64,000 bases of DNA, from the NCBI RefSeq assembly GCF_011189575.1, contig NZ_PUJW01000004.1, forward strand, positions 186,001-250,000, written 5' to 3'. Origin of the DNA: Photorhabdus cinerea. Its GTDB lineage: Bacteria; Pseudomonadota; Gammaproteobacteria; Enterobacterales; Enterobacteriaceae. Shown piece after piece: positions 42,160 to 51,829 of this stretch. Position numbers and translations under genes: made by a program. Positions within the stretch are counted from its first letter, which is position 1, and each line of letters begins with the position of its first letter. The notes beneath the pieces were generated by a model that was not told the DNA's origin, did no database searches, and saw nothing but the letters and a program-made list of their open reading frames with translations.

Positions 42160-44772
42160 ATGACACAACAGCGACAAGCTAAATATCGCCGGGATTATCG
42201 CGCTCCCGACTATACGATTACTGATATTGAACTCGATTTTAATCTTGATGCCGATAGCACAGAAGTTACTGCAATAAGCCAGGTGAAGCGTCTGAGTCAT
42301 GAAATAGCGTCATTAGTGCTAAATGGTGAAGACTTAACACTGAAAAGTCTTCATGTAAATGGTCAACCGTGGGAACATTACCGTGAGCAGGATAGTGTTC
42401 TGATCATTGAGCAGTTGCCCGCTCAGTTCACGCTGAAAATTGTGAATACCATCCATCCGTCGAAAAACACGGCTCTTGAAGGATTGTATGTTTCTGGCGA
42501 TGCACTTTGTACCCAATGTGAAGCAGAGGGTTTCCGTCACATTACCTATTATCTTGATCGCCCTGATGTGTTGGCGCGTTTTACAACTCGTATCACTGCC
42601 GATAAATCTAAATATCCTTATCTGCTTTCAAATGGTAATCGGGTTGAGCAGGGAGAAACTGATGATGGGCGTCATTGGGTGAAGTGGCAGGACCCATTCC
42701 CAAAACCAGGTTATTTGTTTGCTTTAGTTGCTGGGGATTTTGATGTTCTGCGCGATACTTTTACAACCCGTAGCGGTCGCGAAGTTGCATTAGAGCTGTT
42801 TGTTGATCGCGGTAACCTTGACCGGGCTGATTGGGCAATGACTTCCCTGAAAAATGCCATGAGATGGGATGAAACCCGCTTTGGTCTTGAGTATGATCTC
42901 GATATCTATATGATTGTTGCAGTGGATTTTTTCAATATGGGCGCAATGGAGAATAAAGGTCTGAATGTCTTTAACTCCAAATATGTGTTGGCAAAATCTG
43001 AAACTGCGACTGATAAAGATTACCTTAACATAGAAGCCGTGATCGGCCATGAATATTTCCATAACTGGACAGGTAATCGTATTACTTGCCGTGATTGGTT
43101 TCAGCTTAGCCTGAAAGAAGGACTGACTGTCTTCCGTGATCAGGAATTCAGCTCTGATCTCGGCTCACGCTCTGTTAATCGTATCGATAATGTGCGCGTT
43201 ATGCGTTCAGCGCAATTTGTTGAAGATGGTAGCCCAATGGCTCACCCAATTCGTCCCGATAAAGTGATTGAGATGAATAACTTTTATACGCTGACTGTGT
43301 ATGAAAAGGGGGCAGAAGTCATTCGCATGATTCACACTTTACTGGGTGAAGAACAATTTCAGACAGGGATGCAGCTTTATATTCATCGCCATGACGGTAG
43401 TGCTGCAACATGTGATGATTTTGTTCAGGCAATGGAAGATGCATCAAATGTGGATCTGTCACTTTTTCGCCGCTGGTATAGCCAATCGGGTACACCAGTG
43501 CTGACCGTCCGTGATGAATACGATGCAGAAAAGCAGCAATATAAGTTGCATGTCAGTCAGATGACACCACCTACAGCTGATCAAAAAGAGAAACAACCTC
43601 TGCATATTCCGTTGGATATTGAACTCTATGACAGTAAAGGCCATGTGCTCCCACTGTATTATAATGGTCAGCCAGTACACCATGTGCTGAATGTAACCAA
43701 TGCAGAGCAGACGTTTGTATTTGATAATGTGCCGTCATTGCCAGTCCCTTCTTTATTACGTGAATTCTCAGCACCGGTGAAGCTAGATTACCAATTTAGT
43801 GATGAGCAATTGGTATTCCTGATGAAGTATGCCCGTAATGAATTTTCGCGCTGGGATGCCGCTCAGTCGCTGATGGCAAACTATATCAAGCTGAATGTTA
43901 TCCGTTACCAGCAGAAGCAGCCGATTGAACTGCCAATGCATGTGGTAGATGCTTTCCGTACGGTGTTATTAGATAAGGATATTGATCCTGCTTTGGCTGC
44001 TCTGATTCTGGTTTTGCCATCAGAAAGTGAGATAGCGGAATTGTTTACGGTTATTGATCCAAAAGCAATTCATGAAGTTCTGGATGCAACTACCCGTACT
44101 TTGGCTCAGGAAATGGCTGATGAGTTTGCGGCAGTTTATAACTCCATCAATATAGGTGCATATCGTGTCGATCACCAGGATATAGCCAAGCGCTCTCTGC
44201 GTAATATTTGTTTATATTATCTGGCCTTTGGTCATCAAATTCAGGCTGATAAGCTGATATCAAATCAATATCACCAGTCTGACAATATGACTGATGCATT
44301 AGCTGCGTTATTTGCCGCGGTGGTAGCCGAGTTGCCTTGCTGTGATCAACTGATGGTGGAGTTTGATGAGCGCTGGCATCAAGATGGTTTGGTTATGGAT
44401 AAATGGTTTGGCTTACAGGCAAGTAGCCCGTCAGCAGATGTTCTGGCTAATGTGCGCAATCTTCTGAATCATCGATCATTTAGCATGGGGAATCCAAACC
44501 GAGTGCGTGCTCTGGTTGGAACATTTATTAACAATCCGGTTGCATTCCATGCTGAAGATGGCAGTGGTTATCAATTCTTGTTAGAAATCTTGACTGATCT
44601 TAACAGCCGTAACCCGCAGGTTGCTTCCCGTTTAATTGAACCATTGATGCGCTTGAAGCGTTATGACGATAAACGTAAAGATATGATGCGTAGTGTGCTG
44701 GAACAGTTAAAAGGGTTGGAAAATCTGTCTGGTGATTTGTTTGAGAAAATTACCAAGGCGTTAGAAAGCTGA
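42160..44772 (+). CDS. pepN: Aminopeptidase N
   Basis: An 870-residue M1 zinc aminopeptidase, the same length as E. coli PepN. The substrate-anchoring GAMEN motif is at about residue 261 and the zinc motif HEYFHNWTGNR begins at residue 297, with the third ligand Glu in LKEGLTVFRDQEFS. The N-terminal beta domain starts KYRRDYRAPDYTITDIELDF. It removes N-terminal residues from peptides in the cytoplasm and is a major broad-specificity peptidase. It is followed by a clear hairpin terminator. Confidence 0.97.
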   Translation: MTQQRQAKYRRDYRAPDYTITDIELDFNLDADSTEVTAISQVKRLSHEIASLVLNGEDLTLKSLHVNGQPWEHYREQDSVLIIEQLPAQFTLKIVNTIHPSKNTALEGLYVSGDALCTQCEAEGFRHITYYLDRPDVLARFTTRITADKSKYPYLLSNGNRVEQGETDDGRHWVKWQDPFPKPGYLFALVAGDFDVLRDTFTTRSGREVALELFVDRGNLDRADWAMTSLKNAMRWDETRFGLEYDLDIYMIVAVDFFNMGAMENKGLNVFNSKYVLAKSETATDKDYLNIEAVIGHEYFHNWTGNRITCRDWFQLSLKEGLTVFRDQEFSSDLGSRSVNRIDNVRVMRSAQFVEDGSPMAHPIRPDKVIEMNNFYTLTVYEKGAEVIRMIHTLLGEEQFQTGMQLYIHRHDGSAATCDDFVQAMEDASNVDLSLFRRWYSQSGTPVLTVRDEYDAEKQQYKLHVSQMTPPTADQKEKQPLHIPLDIELYDSKGHVLPLYYNGQPVHHVLNVTNAEQTFVFDNVPSLPVPSLLREFSAPVKLDYQFSDEQLVFLMKYARNEFSRWDAAQSLMANYIKLNVIRYQQKQPIELPMHVVDAFRTVLLDKDIDPALAALILVLPSESEIAELFTVIDPKAIHEVLDATTRTLAQEMADEFAAVYNSINIGAYRVDHQDIAKRSLRNICLYYLAFGHQIQADKLISNQYHQSDNMTDALAALFAAVVAELPCCDQLMVEFDERWHQDGLVMDKWFGLQASSPSADVLANVRNLLNHRSFSMGNPNRVRALVGTFINNPVAFHAEDGSGYQFLLEILTDLNSRNPQVASRLIEPLMRLKRYDDKRKDMMRSVLEQLKGLENLSGDLFEKITKALES

Positions 44773-44797
44773 TACTATTTATCAGCTTAATGGTTTT

Positions 44798-44824
44798 ATC
44801 GGGCTAATGGTTATTTAGCCCGAT
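44798..44824 (+). terminator. Terminator after pepN
   Basis: ATCGGGCTAA and TTAGCCCGAT form a 10-base stem with a 7-base loop, 26 bases after the pepN stop, followed by a moderately T-rich sequence. Confidence 0.75.
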
Positions 44825-45144
44825 ATTCTGTCTGATTTATTTTCTGGATAATAAATTTCTTGCAATCGTTTATTTTCGGATCAGATATCATTAAGATGCC
44901 CTGTGCTTAATAATGAAATATTTTATCACCTTAGTGAAATCTGATTATCTGTTAGGTTGCACCGTGATTTTTATACCGGTATTCTCCATTTGTCGGTGTA
45001 AAATTAGGTATAATGCCAATTGAGTGCCGATGTTCAAATGTTTGAATATTCAATTTGGAATTGAAAACAGAGCGAAGTTAATAGTAAAGATAAGCAGAGA
45101 TTTGTTGCCCTCATAGAGGGCTATTATAGTAAAAAAGATAACCG
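44825..45144. other. Intergenic region between pepN and the lipoprotein gene
   Basis: About 320 bases. A GCCCTC/GAGGGC hairpin near 45109-45123 lies just beyond the lipoprotein stop and may end that minus-strand transcript, although it has no T run. No gene is seen. In E. coli this place holds the ssu sulfonate genes and a fimbrial cluster, which are absent here. Confidence 0.6.
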
Positions 45145-45681
45145 TTATTCGTAATTTCTACCACCAAATAGACTTGTTTTGTATTTACACTCTTTATCGT
45201 CATCATTCCAATTTCGATAGCCATTTTCACTTGATAGATCTTTAATGATTACATTCAATTCATGTGGATATATGTCATAATCGTGACCAACTTCAGGAAT
45301 AAAAGAGCTTGATATGTATCCGTTCGGAGACCTGTCAGTGTATTCTTGGGAAGTAATCCTCATATGTTGATTTGCTTTAATGACATACTCAAGAGCATCT
45401 GCGCCTTGCAGTTTCGGTGATGGGGGAGTCATACCTGGTATTCTTTTATTGTATGTTGATTTAATGCCGATAAAGTTAACACCAGCAGTTAGAGTTCTGA
45501 GGTCAACAAGCTTAAAACATTCCCCTGATTTTTCGTAAGTTTCCAGTGTCAGTGGCGGGAGGTAATTTCTGACTCTAATTCTGGCAGAATCAGTACCTGA
45601 ATAATCTTCCATAGGCTTTGTTAAACTAATTGCACAGCCTGAAAGTAAAGAGATGGAGATAACAAGAATTAATTTTTTCAT
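45145..45681 (-). CDS. Putative lipoprotein of unknown function
   Basis: A 178-residue protein with a typical lipoprotein signal (MKKLILVISISLLSGC). The mature part has no domain I recognise; it includes SARIRVRNYLPPLTLETYEK, four further cysteines and a mixed polar composition. After the Cys comes AIS, so outer-membrane sorting is likely by the +2 rule. A GTG five codons upstream is an alternative start. The gene replaces the material between pepN and pyrD found in E. coli. Function unknown. Confidence 0.72.
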   Translation of the reverse strand: MKKLILVISISLLSGCAISLTKPMEDYSGTDSARIRVRNYLPPLTLETYEKSGECFKLVDLRTLTAGVNFIGIKSTYNKRIPGMTPPSPKLQGADALEYVIKANQHMRITSQEYTDRSPNGYISSSFIPEVGHDYDIYPHELNVIIKDLSSENGYRNWNDDDKECKYKTSLFGGRNYE

Positions 45682-46371
45682 ATTATTCAAAGTCACAGTC
45701 TATTTAAGATTTCCTTCTATTACAATAGAAGATAAAATAATCTCCATTTTTCTATCATTTTATGAAAAATTATTCAATAGCGAAATGAATCTGTGTTAAC
45801 CTGGAATAATCTTACTTAACTCTTTGGTGGTGAAAGTTTTAAATGAGGAATAATTGTATATTTATTAAATGTGGAAAAATTCCGCATGTTTTTTAACCTT
45901 TCGATTCGTTTTTAATCTTTCATAATTGTAGTTGCGAGATGCATTACTTTGATTCTGAATGGTTTTATATCCTTGCAGTGTCAAAAGCAACAATAATGAT
46001 ATTGGATGAGCTGGAAATGAAATTCACTGGAAAGCACCGTACTAATTGAATGGTTTTAATCTTGGGGAAGAAAGTACAGTAAGACACTGAATGGCGGTTA
46101 ATCGTTGTGTCCTTAATGGTCTTATTCTTACTGTTTAAAGGCAGTTAAGCGACAGTTTTAGTCACGGATGGAAAAATTTTGCTTCTGGTGAGCATATTTC
46201 TGTGGCTTCAACCTACGCTATTCGGTTAATCTCTTACCAAGATATCTTGGAGATTAGCAATGAGCATTGTGTCGTTCAAGAGTTTCTAAGTGCTACATGA
46301 ATGAGTATAGAAACGTATTAGTTTTATTTTTATAACTTAGTGTTTATGAATTAATTAACAGGTTGAGGATG
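45682..46371. other. 690-base region upstream of pyrD without a supported gene
   Basis: AT-rich sequence between the divergent lipoprotein and pyrD genes. Frames are broken throughout; a few gene-like stretches around 46050-46310 have stops in every frame and no recognised homologue. It must include the pyrD promoter. I looked for a PurR-type box near pyrD and did not find a convincing one. Confidence 0.6.
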
Positions 46372-47382
46372 ATGTGCTACCCACTAATCAGGAAGGCGTT
46401 GTTTCAGTTTGATCCGGAACGAGCGCACGAGTTAACTTTCCGCCAGCTCAAACGTATTACCGGTACTCCTTTCGAATTTCTTATCCATCAGTCAGTTGCT
46501 ACAAAACCTGTTACCTGCATGGGCCTGTCATTTAAAAATCCCCTTGGTCTGGCGGCAGGTCTTGATAAAGATGGTGATTGTATTGATGCATTCGGTGCAA
46601 TGGGATTTGGCTTTATTGAAATTGGCACAGTGACTCCACGAGCTCAGGCAGGAAATGATAAACCAAGACTATTTCGTATCGTTGAAGCAGAAGGGTTAAT
46701 TAACCGTATGGGCTTCAATAACCTCGGTGTTGATAATTTGGTGGAAAATGTCAAAAAAGCGAAATATGGTGGGGTTATTGGGATCAATATTGGCAAAAAT
46801 AAGGATACGCCAGTAGAGCATGGGAAAGATGATTATTTAATCTGCATGGATAAAATTTATCCTTATGCTGGCTATATTACGATTAATATCTCGTCACCGA
46901 ACACGCCGGGTTTAAGAACATTACAATACGGCGAAGCGCTGGATGATTTACTCTCTGCGATTAAAGATAAACAAAGTGAGCTTCAACAAAAATATCAGAA
47001 ATATGTCCCTGTTGCGGTAAAAATCGCACCGGATCTTTCTGAAGCGGAGTTGGTTCAAATTGCAGATAGTTTGATTCGTCATAATATCGATGGTGCTGTT
47101 GCAACGAATACAACGTTAGACAAGAAATTAGTTGAAGGACTTAACTATTGCCAACAAGCTGGTGGGTTAAGTGGGCGACCGGTTCAATTACGTAGTACAG
47201 AAATTATTCGTCGATTATCGCAAGAATTAAAAGGTGAAATTCCTATTATCGGTGTTGGCGGAATAGATTCACTGACTGCGGCCAGAGAAAAAATAGCAGC
47301 TGGGGCTTCTTTAATACAGATTTTTTCTGGGTTTATCTATCATGGGCCAAAATTAATCAAAGATATCGTCAATCATATCTAA
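46372..47382 (+). CDS. pyrD: Dihydroorotate dehydrogenase (quinone), class 2
   Basis: A 336-residue membrane-associated flavoprotein, the E. coli length from MCYPLIRKALFQFDPERAHE. FMN-binding and catalytic segments are NPLGLAAGLDKDGDCIDAFG, EIGTVTPRAQAGNDKPR, INISSPNTPGLRTLQ (catalytic Ser), AVATNTTLDKK and IIGVGGIDS. It oxidises dihydroorotate to orotate in pyrimidine synthesis, passing electrons to quinone. TTG at 46363 and ATG at 46369 are alternative starts; 46372 aligns best with the family. Confidence 0.96.
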   Translation: MCYPLIRKALFQFDPERAHELTFRQLKRITGTPFEFLIHQSVATKPVTCMGLSFKNPLGLAAGLDKDGDCIDAFGAMGFGFIEIGTVTPRAQAGNDKPRLFRIVEAEGLINRMGFNNLGVDNLVENVKKAKYGGVIGINIGKNKDTPVEHGKDDYLICMDKIYPYAGYITINISSPNTPGLRTLQYGEALDDLLSAIKDKQSELQQKYQKYVPVAVKIAPDLSEAELVQIADSLIRHNIDGAVATNTTLDKKLVEGLNYCQQAGGLSGRPVQLRSTEIIRRLSQELKGEIPIIGVGGIDSLTAAREKIAAGASLIQIFSGFIYHGPKLIKDIVNHI

Positions 47383-47402
47383 ATCTTTCTGTTAATTTAT
47401 CA

Positions 47403-47426
47403 TTGGGGGTTTATTTTTGCCCCCAA
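47403..47426 (+). terminator. Hairpin after pyrD
   Basis: TTGGGGG and CCCCCAA pair with a 10-base loop, 20 bases after the pyrD stop. No T run follows, so it may stabilise the 3' end or terminate weakly. Confidence 0.5.
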
Positions 47427-47572
47427 CTCGTCTATATTTGCTCTGATCACCTAAATTTTATCTGTATCTTTGCATGTCTTTTAATTATGACAGGACTTAT
47501 TTCACTGAATAGCAGGCAAGTTATTTACAATCTGTTTAGAGATGTGAGCTTTTTGGCATAAAAGGATAACCC

Positions 47573-48118
47573 ATGAAAATTAAACCTGATGACCAATGGC
47601 GCTGGTATTTTGATGCTGACCATGACCGTGTAATGCTTGATCTGTCTAATGGTATGGTTTTTCGTTCCTGTTTTCCTGCAAAGATGCTGACACCCTATGC
47701 AATGGGAGAAGTGTCATTTTCTGTAGAAGATGCGACGCTTTATTATTGTTTTGAAGAACAGGCACGCCGAATTAATATTTCAGATGAATTCAGAGCTGAA
47801 TTAATTCTTAATGCGTTAGTGGCTTTTCGCTTTATTAAGCCACAAATGCCAAGGAGCTGGTATTTTTCTCGTTTTGCTATGATGGAAAAGCCTGTACAGG
47901 GGGAGTTGATCCAGGTGCGGCTTCTGAACTGTGGAACCGATGCTATATTTTTGGTAGCAGAAGCCGGGGAGAGTGCGAGCCTTTGCTTGCTAGCTCAACC
48001 GCAATTAACGTTATCTGATCGGGTAATGAATTTTTGCGATCCAATTAAGATTATGAATGACAGATTGATGCCATTTGTGGAACCTGTTTGTATGCCAATT
48101 TATGGTGCTGCGGTCTGA
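47573..48118 (+). CDS. zapC: Cell division protein ZapC
   Basis: A 181-residue FtsZ-ring associated protein. It starts MKIKPDDQWRWYFDADHDRV and contains VFRSCFPAKMLTPYAMGEVS and ALVAFRFIKPQMPRSWYFSR, the conserved features of the enterobacterial ZapC family, and has the usual length. It promotes bundling of FtsZ polymers at midcell. Its position just after pyrD is the same as in E. coli. A purine-rich AAAAGGATAACCC precedes the ATG. Confidence 0.93.
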   Translation: MKIKPDDQWRWYFDADHDRVMLDLSNGMVFRSCFPAKMLTPYAMGEVSFSVEDATLYYCFEEQARRINISDEFRAELILNALVAFRFIKPQMPRSWYFSRFAMMEKPVQGELIQVRLLNCGTDAIFLVAEAGESASLCLLAQPQLTLSDRVMNFCDPIKIMNDRLMPFVEPVCMPIYGAAV

Positions 48119-48289
48119 TTTGAGTTTAAGATCTAGTTGTTCTATTCTCTTTCTAAGAGCAAAGTCACTTTTTTCTTGTGTCCTAAAATCATCTGTTAAC
48201 TATCATCACAGAAACTTACCTGTTATATGTAATAGCTACAGTTCACTCATTTGAAGCAGGCGTGGGAAATATATTAAGAAGCATTTTAA

Positions 48290-48335
48290 TAGCTCCCCCT
48301 CTGGATAACATGAGTCTCAAGATGGGGAGGAGAGA
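48290..48335 (-). other. Hairpin downstream of glycosyltransferase copy 1
   Basis: CTCCCC near 48293 pairs with GGGGAG near 48327, about 20 bases beyond the stop codon. Related CCTCC...GGAGG sequences with TTTTAG and GCCAAAATGGAGA blocks occur after copies 2 and 3 (about 49815-49855 and 51340-51388), so the 3' region was duplicated together with the gene. Confidence 0.5.
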
Positions 48336-48351
48336 TTAATATATTAAGGAG

Positions 48352-49650
48352 TTAATTAGCACGGTTTCGTTCGAGGATTAATTGTTCTGCGTGATTGGAT
48401 ATTGCTGCCAATGCATCGTGACTGGCGTAATCGTCTTGGACGATTTGGGCGCGTTGTTTAAACAAATTTGTACTTAGCATATTTTCCACCGCTTGCTTAA
48501 GCTGAAATTCAGCAGGTTGTGCTGTATCCAGATTAATACCACATCCAGCCCATACGACGCGAAACGCTGTCTCTTGTTTGCCTTCTCCTGTATCGGCAAT
48601 GAGCAATGGTGTACCGTGGTTGAGGGCGTAATTAATGGTTCCGTAACCCCCGTTGGATATTAGTAATGAAGCTTTCGGTAGCCAGTACTCAAATGAGATA
48701 AATTCTTCGATGCGTGCGTTGTCAGGTATGTTCTCTCGCAGTATTTCTGCCGATTTGCCACCGGTGGTCGCCAATACACGTACAGGTAATGTGGCCAGTG
48801 CCCGCAATGTAGGGAAAATTAACTGATTTAGATCGGTATTGGACATGGTGCCTTGAGTGACTATAACTAGTGGACGTGGATCATCTTCTTCCCATAATTG
48901 AGGTGATTCTATTTTCGGTGCGGGGTTGGGGAGTGGGCCAATAAAATGGACTGTATCAGGCAATCCTTCTCGTGGGTATTCAAACGCCAGGGTTGAAAGT
49001 TGCAAAAAGCGATCAGAGCTGAAGATGACTTCATCGTTGAAAAATCGGGTTAACGTAGTGCATCCTGACTGCTCTAATGCGTCATTAAAGCGATCCTGTA
49101 CTTCGGTTATTAGTTGTCGGGCTTCCTCATCCACGAGTTGTTCATGTGTCAATTCTGATGGTAATAATGCGGGTGGGATACGTGGTCCCCAGAAAATTGA
49201 ATCTTTCGAAGAGTAAGCTAGAGGCGTTATGCCAATGATGATCACTGGAAGACGATGAGCTTTTCCTTTTTGCAGCAGTGGCAATATGCCATAAAAGCAG
49301 TTCTCGGCTATAAGTAATTCTGCTTGCTGTTGATGGATGATTTGTTGTAATTGGCGGTCGAGGAATGGGATTGGACTACAGAAGAAATCTTTAAACGCTA
49401 GCGCCATTTGCAGATTTCCTGGCGGAAGGTGCGCTCGGTCAGGAAAACGTTGTTTTAAGTGACGGTAATCAAAGTCTATTTTTTCATCAAAAGGGATAAA
49501 TTCTGCGTTTAAATCTTCTACATGTTGGCGAAATAACGCGCCAGTGAATACAGTTACCTGATGTCCTTGTGCTATCAGTGATTGAGTTACCTTTAACATC
49601 GGATAGACATGCCCGGGTGTTGCGACCGCTGCAATGACAATACGTGCCAT
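48352..49650 (-). CDS. GT1/UGT-like glycosyltransferase, tandem copy 1
   Basis: A 432-residue GT-B glycosyltransferase: MARIVIAAVATPGHVYPMLK begins the acceptor domain, and the C-terminal nucleotide-sugar domain has VIVTQGTMSNTDLNQLIFPT, SFEYWLPKASLLISNGGYGT and ADTGEGKQETAFRVVWAGCG. Where many UGTs have a His before the Gly-Gly (HGG), this one has Asn (SNGGYGT), and it has GEGKQE in place of the usual DQ; these features belong to a known bacterial/fungal subgroup. Donor and acceptor are unknown, and it could glycosylate a small metabolite. It is nearly colinear with copy 2 and has its own promoter region and 3' hairpin. Confidence 0.85.
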   Translation of the reverse strand: MARIVIAAVATPGHVYPMLKVTQSLIAQGHQVTVFTGALFRQHVEDLNAEFIPFDEKIDFDYRHLKQRFPDRAHLPPGNLQMALAFKDFFCSPIPFLDRQLQQIIHQQQAELLIAENCFYGILPLLQKGKAHRLPVIIIGITPLAYSSKDSIFWGPRIPPALLPSELTHEQLVDEEARQLITEVQDRFNDALEQSGCTTLTRFFNDEVIFSSDRFLQLSTLAFEYPREGLPDTVHFIGPLPNPAPKIESPQLWEEDDPRPLVIVTQGTMSNTDLNQLIFPTLRALATLPVRVLATTGGKSAEILRENIPDNARIEEFISFEYWLPKASLLISNGGYGTINYALNHGTPLLIADTGEGKQETAFRVVWAGCGINLDTAQPAEFQLKQAVENMLSTNLFKQRAQIVQDDYASHDALAAISNHAEQLILERNRAN

Positions 49651-49870
49651 AACTTACTCCTTATACTGTTTTGATTTAATTACGCTAACTCCTGACTCAA
49701 AGTGTGATTATTTTATGACTACTGTCATAAATTGATTGTAGTGATAATAGTTTATTATGACAATAATCACTGTTGTTTATTTTTTTATGAAGTTATGAAA
49801 TATGTTGATTTCCCCTCCTTTTAGCCTGTGTTATTGCCAAAATGGAGAGGAAGGATGAAGTATCTAGGGC

Positions 49871-51169
49871 TTAGTTAATGCGGCTTTGTTCAAGAATTAA
49901 TTGTTCTACATGATTGGATATTGCTGTTAATGCATCATGTCTTGCGTAATCTTTTTGGACAATTTGTGCACGTTGTTTAAACAAGTCTGTACTTAACATA
50001 TTCTCCACTGTTTGCTTAAGTTGAGATTCTGTGGGGTGTGCTGTCTCCAGGTTAATTCCGCATCCAGCCCATACGACACGAAAGGCCGCTTCCTGCTTAC
50101 CTTCTCCTGCATCTGCAATGAGTAATGGTGTACCATGGCTAAGAGCGTAATTAATGGTTCCGTAACCCCCGTTGGATATCAGTAGTGAAGCTTGTGGCAG
50201 CCAATGCTCAAATGAAATAAATTCTTCGATACGTACATTTTCGGGTAGATCTTTGCTCAATGTTTCTACCGACCTGCCACCGGTAGTTGCCAATATACGC
50301 ACTGGTAATGTAGCTAATGCGCGTAATGTAGGGAGAATCAATTGATTGAAATCGGTATTGGATATAGTACCTTGAGTGACGATAACCAATGGGCGTGGAT
50401 CATCTTTTTCCCATAATTGAGGTGATTCTATTTTAGGTGCAGGGTTAGGAAGCGGCCCAATAAAATGGACTGTATCAGGCAATCCTTCTCGTGGGTATTC
50501 AAAGGCCAGGGTTGAGAGTTGCAAAAAGCGATCAGCACCAAAAATCATTTCATCATTGAAATTTCTGGTTAACGCAGAGCCACTTGACTGGACTAATGCA
50601 TCATTGAAGCTATCCTGCACTTCGGCTATTAGCTGTTGATTAGTTTCATCTACGAGTTGTTCATGTGTCAATTCTGGTGGTAATACCGCGGGCGGGATAC
50701 GTGGCCCCCAGAAAACGGAATCTTTCGAAGAGTAAGCCAAAGGCGTTATGCCAACAACTATCACTGGAAGACGATGGGCTTTTTCTTTTTGCAGCAGAGG
50801 TAATATGCCGTAAAAGCAGTTTTCGGCTATAAGCAGTTCTGCTTGTTGTTCACGAATGATTTGTCGCAGTTGACGATCGAGAAGTGGGATTGGGGCTGCG
50901 AAGAAGTTCTTGAATGCTAGTGCCATTTGTACATTTCCCGGAGGAAGTTGAGCACGGTTAGGGAAATGTTGTTCTAAGTGACGGTAGTCAAAGTCTATTT
51001 GTTCATCAAAAGGGGCAAATTGTGCGCTTAAAGCTTCTACTTGTTGGCGAAATAACACACCGGTAAACACTGTTACCTGATGCCCTTGTGCTATCAGTGA
51101 TTCAGCAACCTTTAACATCGGATAGACATGCCCGGGTGTTGCGACCGCTGCAATGACAATACGTGCCAT
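49871..51169 (-). CDS. GT1/UGT-like glycosyltransferase, tandem copy 2
   Basis: A 432-residue paralogue of copy 1, the same length with no visible gaps and most positions identical. Shared segments include MARIVIAAVATPGHVYPMLK, FDYRHLEQHFPNRAQLPPGN, AENCFYGILPLLQKEKAHRL, FIGPLPNPAPKIESPQLWE and LLISNGGYGTINYALSHGTP. Differences are scattered, with some in the N-terminal acceptor domain (FKNFFAAPIPLLDRQLRQII against FKDFFCSPIPFLDRQLQQII). The start at 51169 is taken to match copy 1; an ATG five codons earlier (MKEQI) exists but contains the ribosome-site region. Upstream sequence resembles that of copy 1. Confidence 0.85.
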   Translation of the reverse strand: MARIVIAAVATPGHVYPMLKVAESLIAQGHQVTVFTGVLFRQQVEALSAQFAPFDEQIDFDYRHLEQHFPNRAQLPPGNVQMALAFKNFFAAPIPLLDRQLRQIIREQQAELLIAENCFYGILPLLQKEKAHRLPVIVVGITPLAYSSKDSVFWGPRIPPAVLPPELTHEQLVDETNQQLIAEVQDSFNDALVQSSGSALTRNFNDEMIFGADRFLQLSTLAFEYPREGLPDTVHFIGPLPNPAPKIESPQLWEKDDPRPLVIVTQGTISNTDFNQLILPTLRALATLPVRILATTGGRSVETLSKDLPENVRIEEFISFEHWLPQASLLISNGGYGTINYALSHGTPLLIADAGEGKQEAAFRVVWAGCGINLETAHPTESQLKQTVENMLSTDLFKQRAQIVQKDYARHDALTAISNHVEQLILEQSRIN

Positions 51170-51347
51170 GATTTGCTCCTTCATATTGTTTTGATTGAAT
51201 TGCGCTAGCTCCTGACTCAGAGTGTAATCATTTTATGACGGCTGTCACAAATTCATTATAGTAATAATTAATTCATTATGATAATAATCATTATGATTGA
51301 CTTTTCCATGAAATTACTACACATGCTGATTTCTTGATTTCCTCCTT

Positions 51348-51587
51348 TTAGTTAGTTGTCTGTGTTAGTGCCAAAATGGAGATGGAGGACAAAAATTGGC
51401 GATTAAGAAATGGGATTGGGGTAGCGAAGATGTTCTTTAGTGCCTGATTGCTTCTACTTGTTAACGAAGTACCGCCTGGTGAATAGGGTGATTTGGTGTC
51501 CCTGTGAGATAAATTGGTTGGGCAACCTTTTAACATAGGATAGCGCTGTCCAGAGTTTGCGGTGACTGCAATAACAATACGTGCCAT
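51348..51587 (-). pseudogene. Glycosyltransferase tandem copy 3, decayed
   Basis: Begins MARIVIAVTANSGQRYPMLK like copies 1 and 2, then shifts frame: the next bases read SQGHQITLF-like in another frame, matching IAQGHQVTVFTG of the intact copies. It later returns to family sequence in ALKNIFATPIPFLNRQF, skipping about 60 residues. It then ends after 79 codons near a copy of the 3' hairpin region. At least one frameshift and two large deletions make it non-functional. It is the outermost member of the array, next to ycbX. Confidence 0.85.
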
Positions 51588-51829
51588 AACTTACCCCTTA
51601 TATGCTTTGGAAGGGTTGTTCTAGTTCTTGAACAGTTCGCAATTCGCTCTTAACCATAACCAATCTATTATAATTAATGATGATTCATTTGGATGAATCG
51701 AGAGACAATATGTAAATTCAGAGTGATTAGAATAAACTAATAAGAGTTATAAAAGAATGGATGCAATTCATGTAATTATCCGCGTGCCAACTCATGGCAC
51801 TGCGGTTTGATTTGAATTTAAGATCTATT

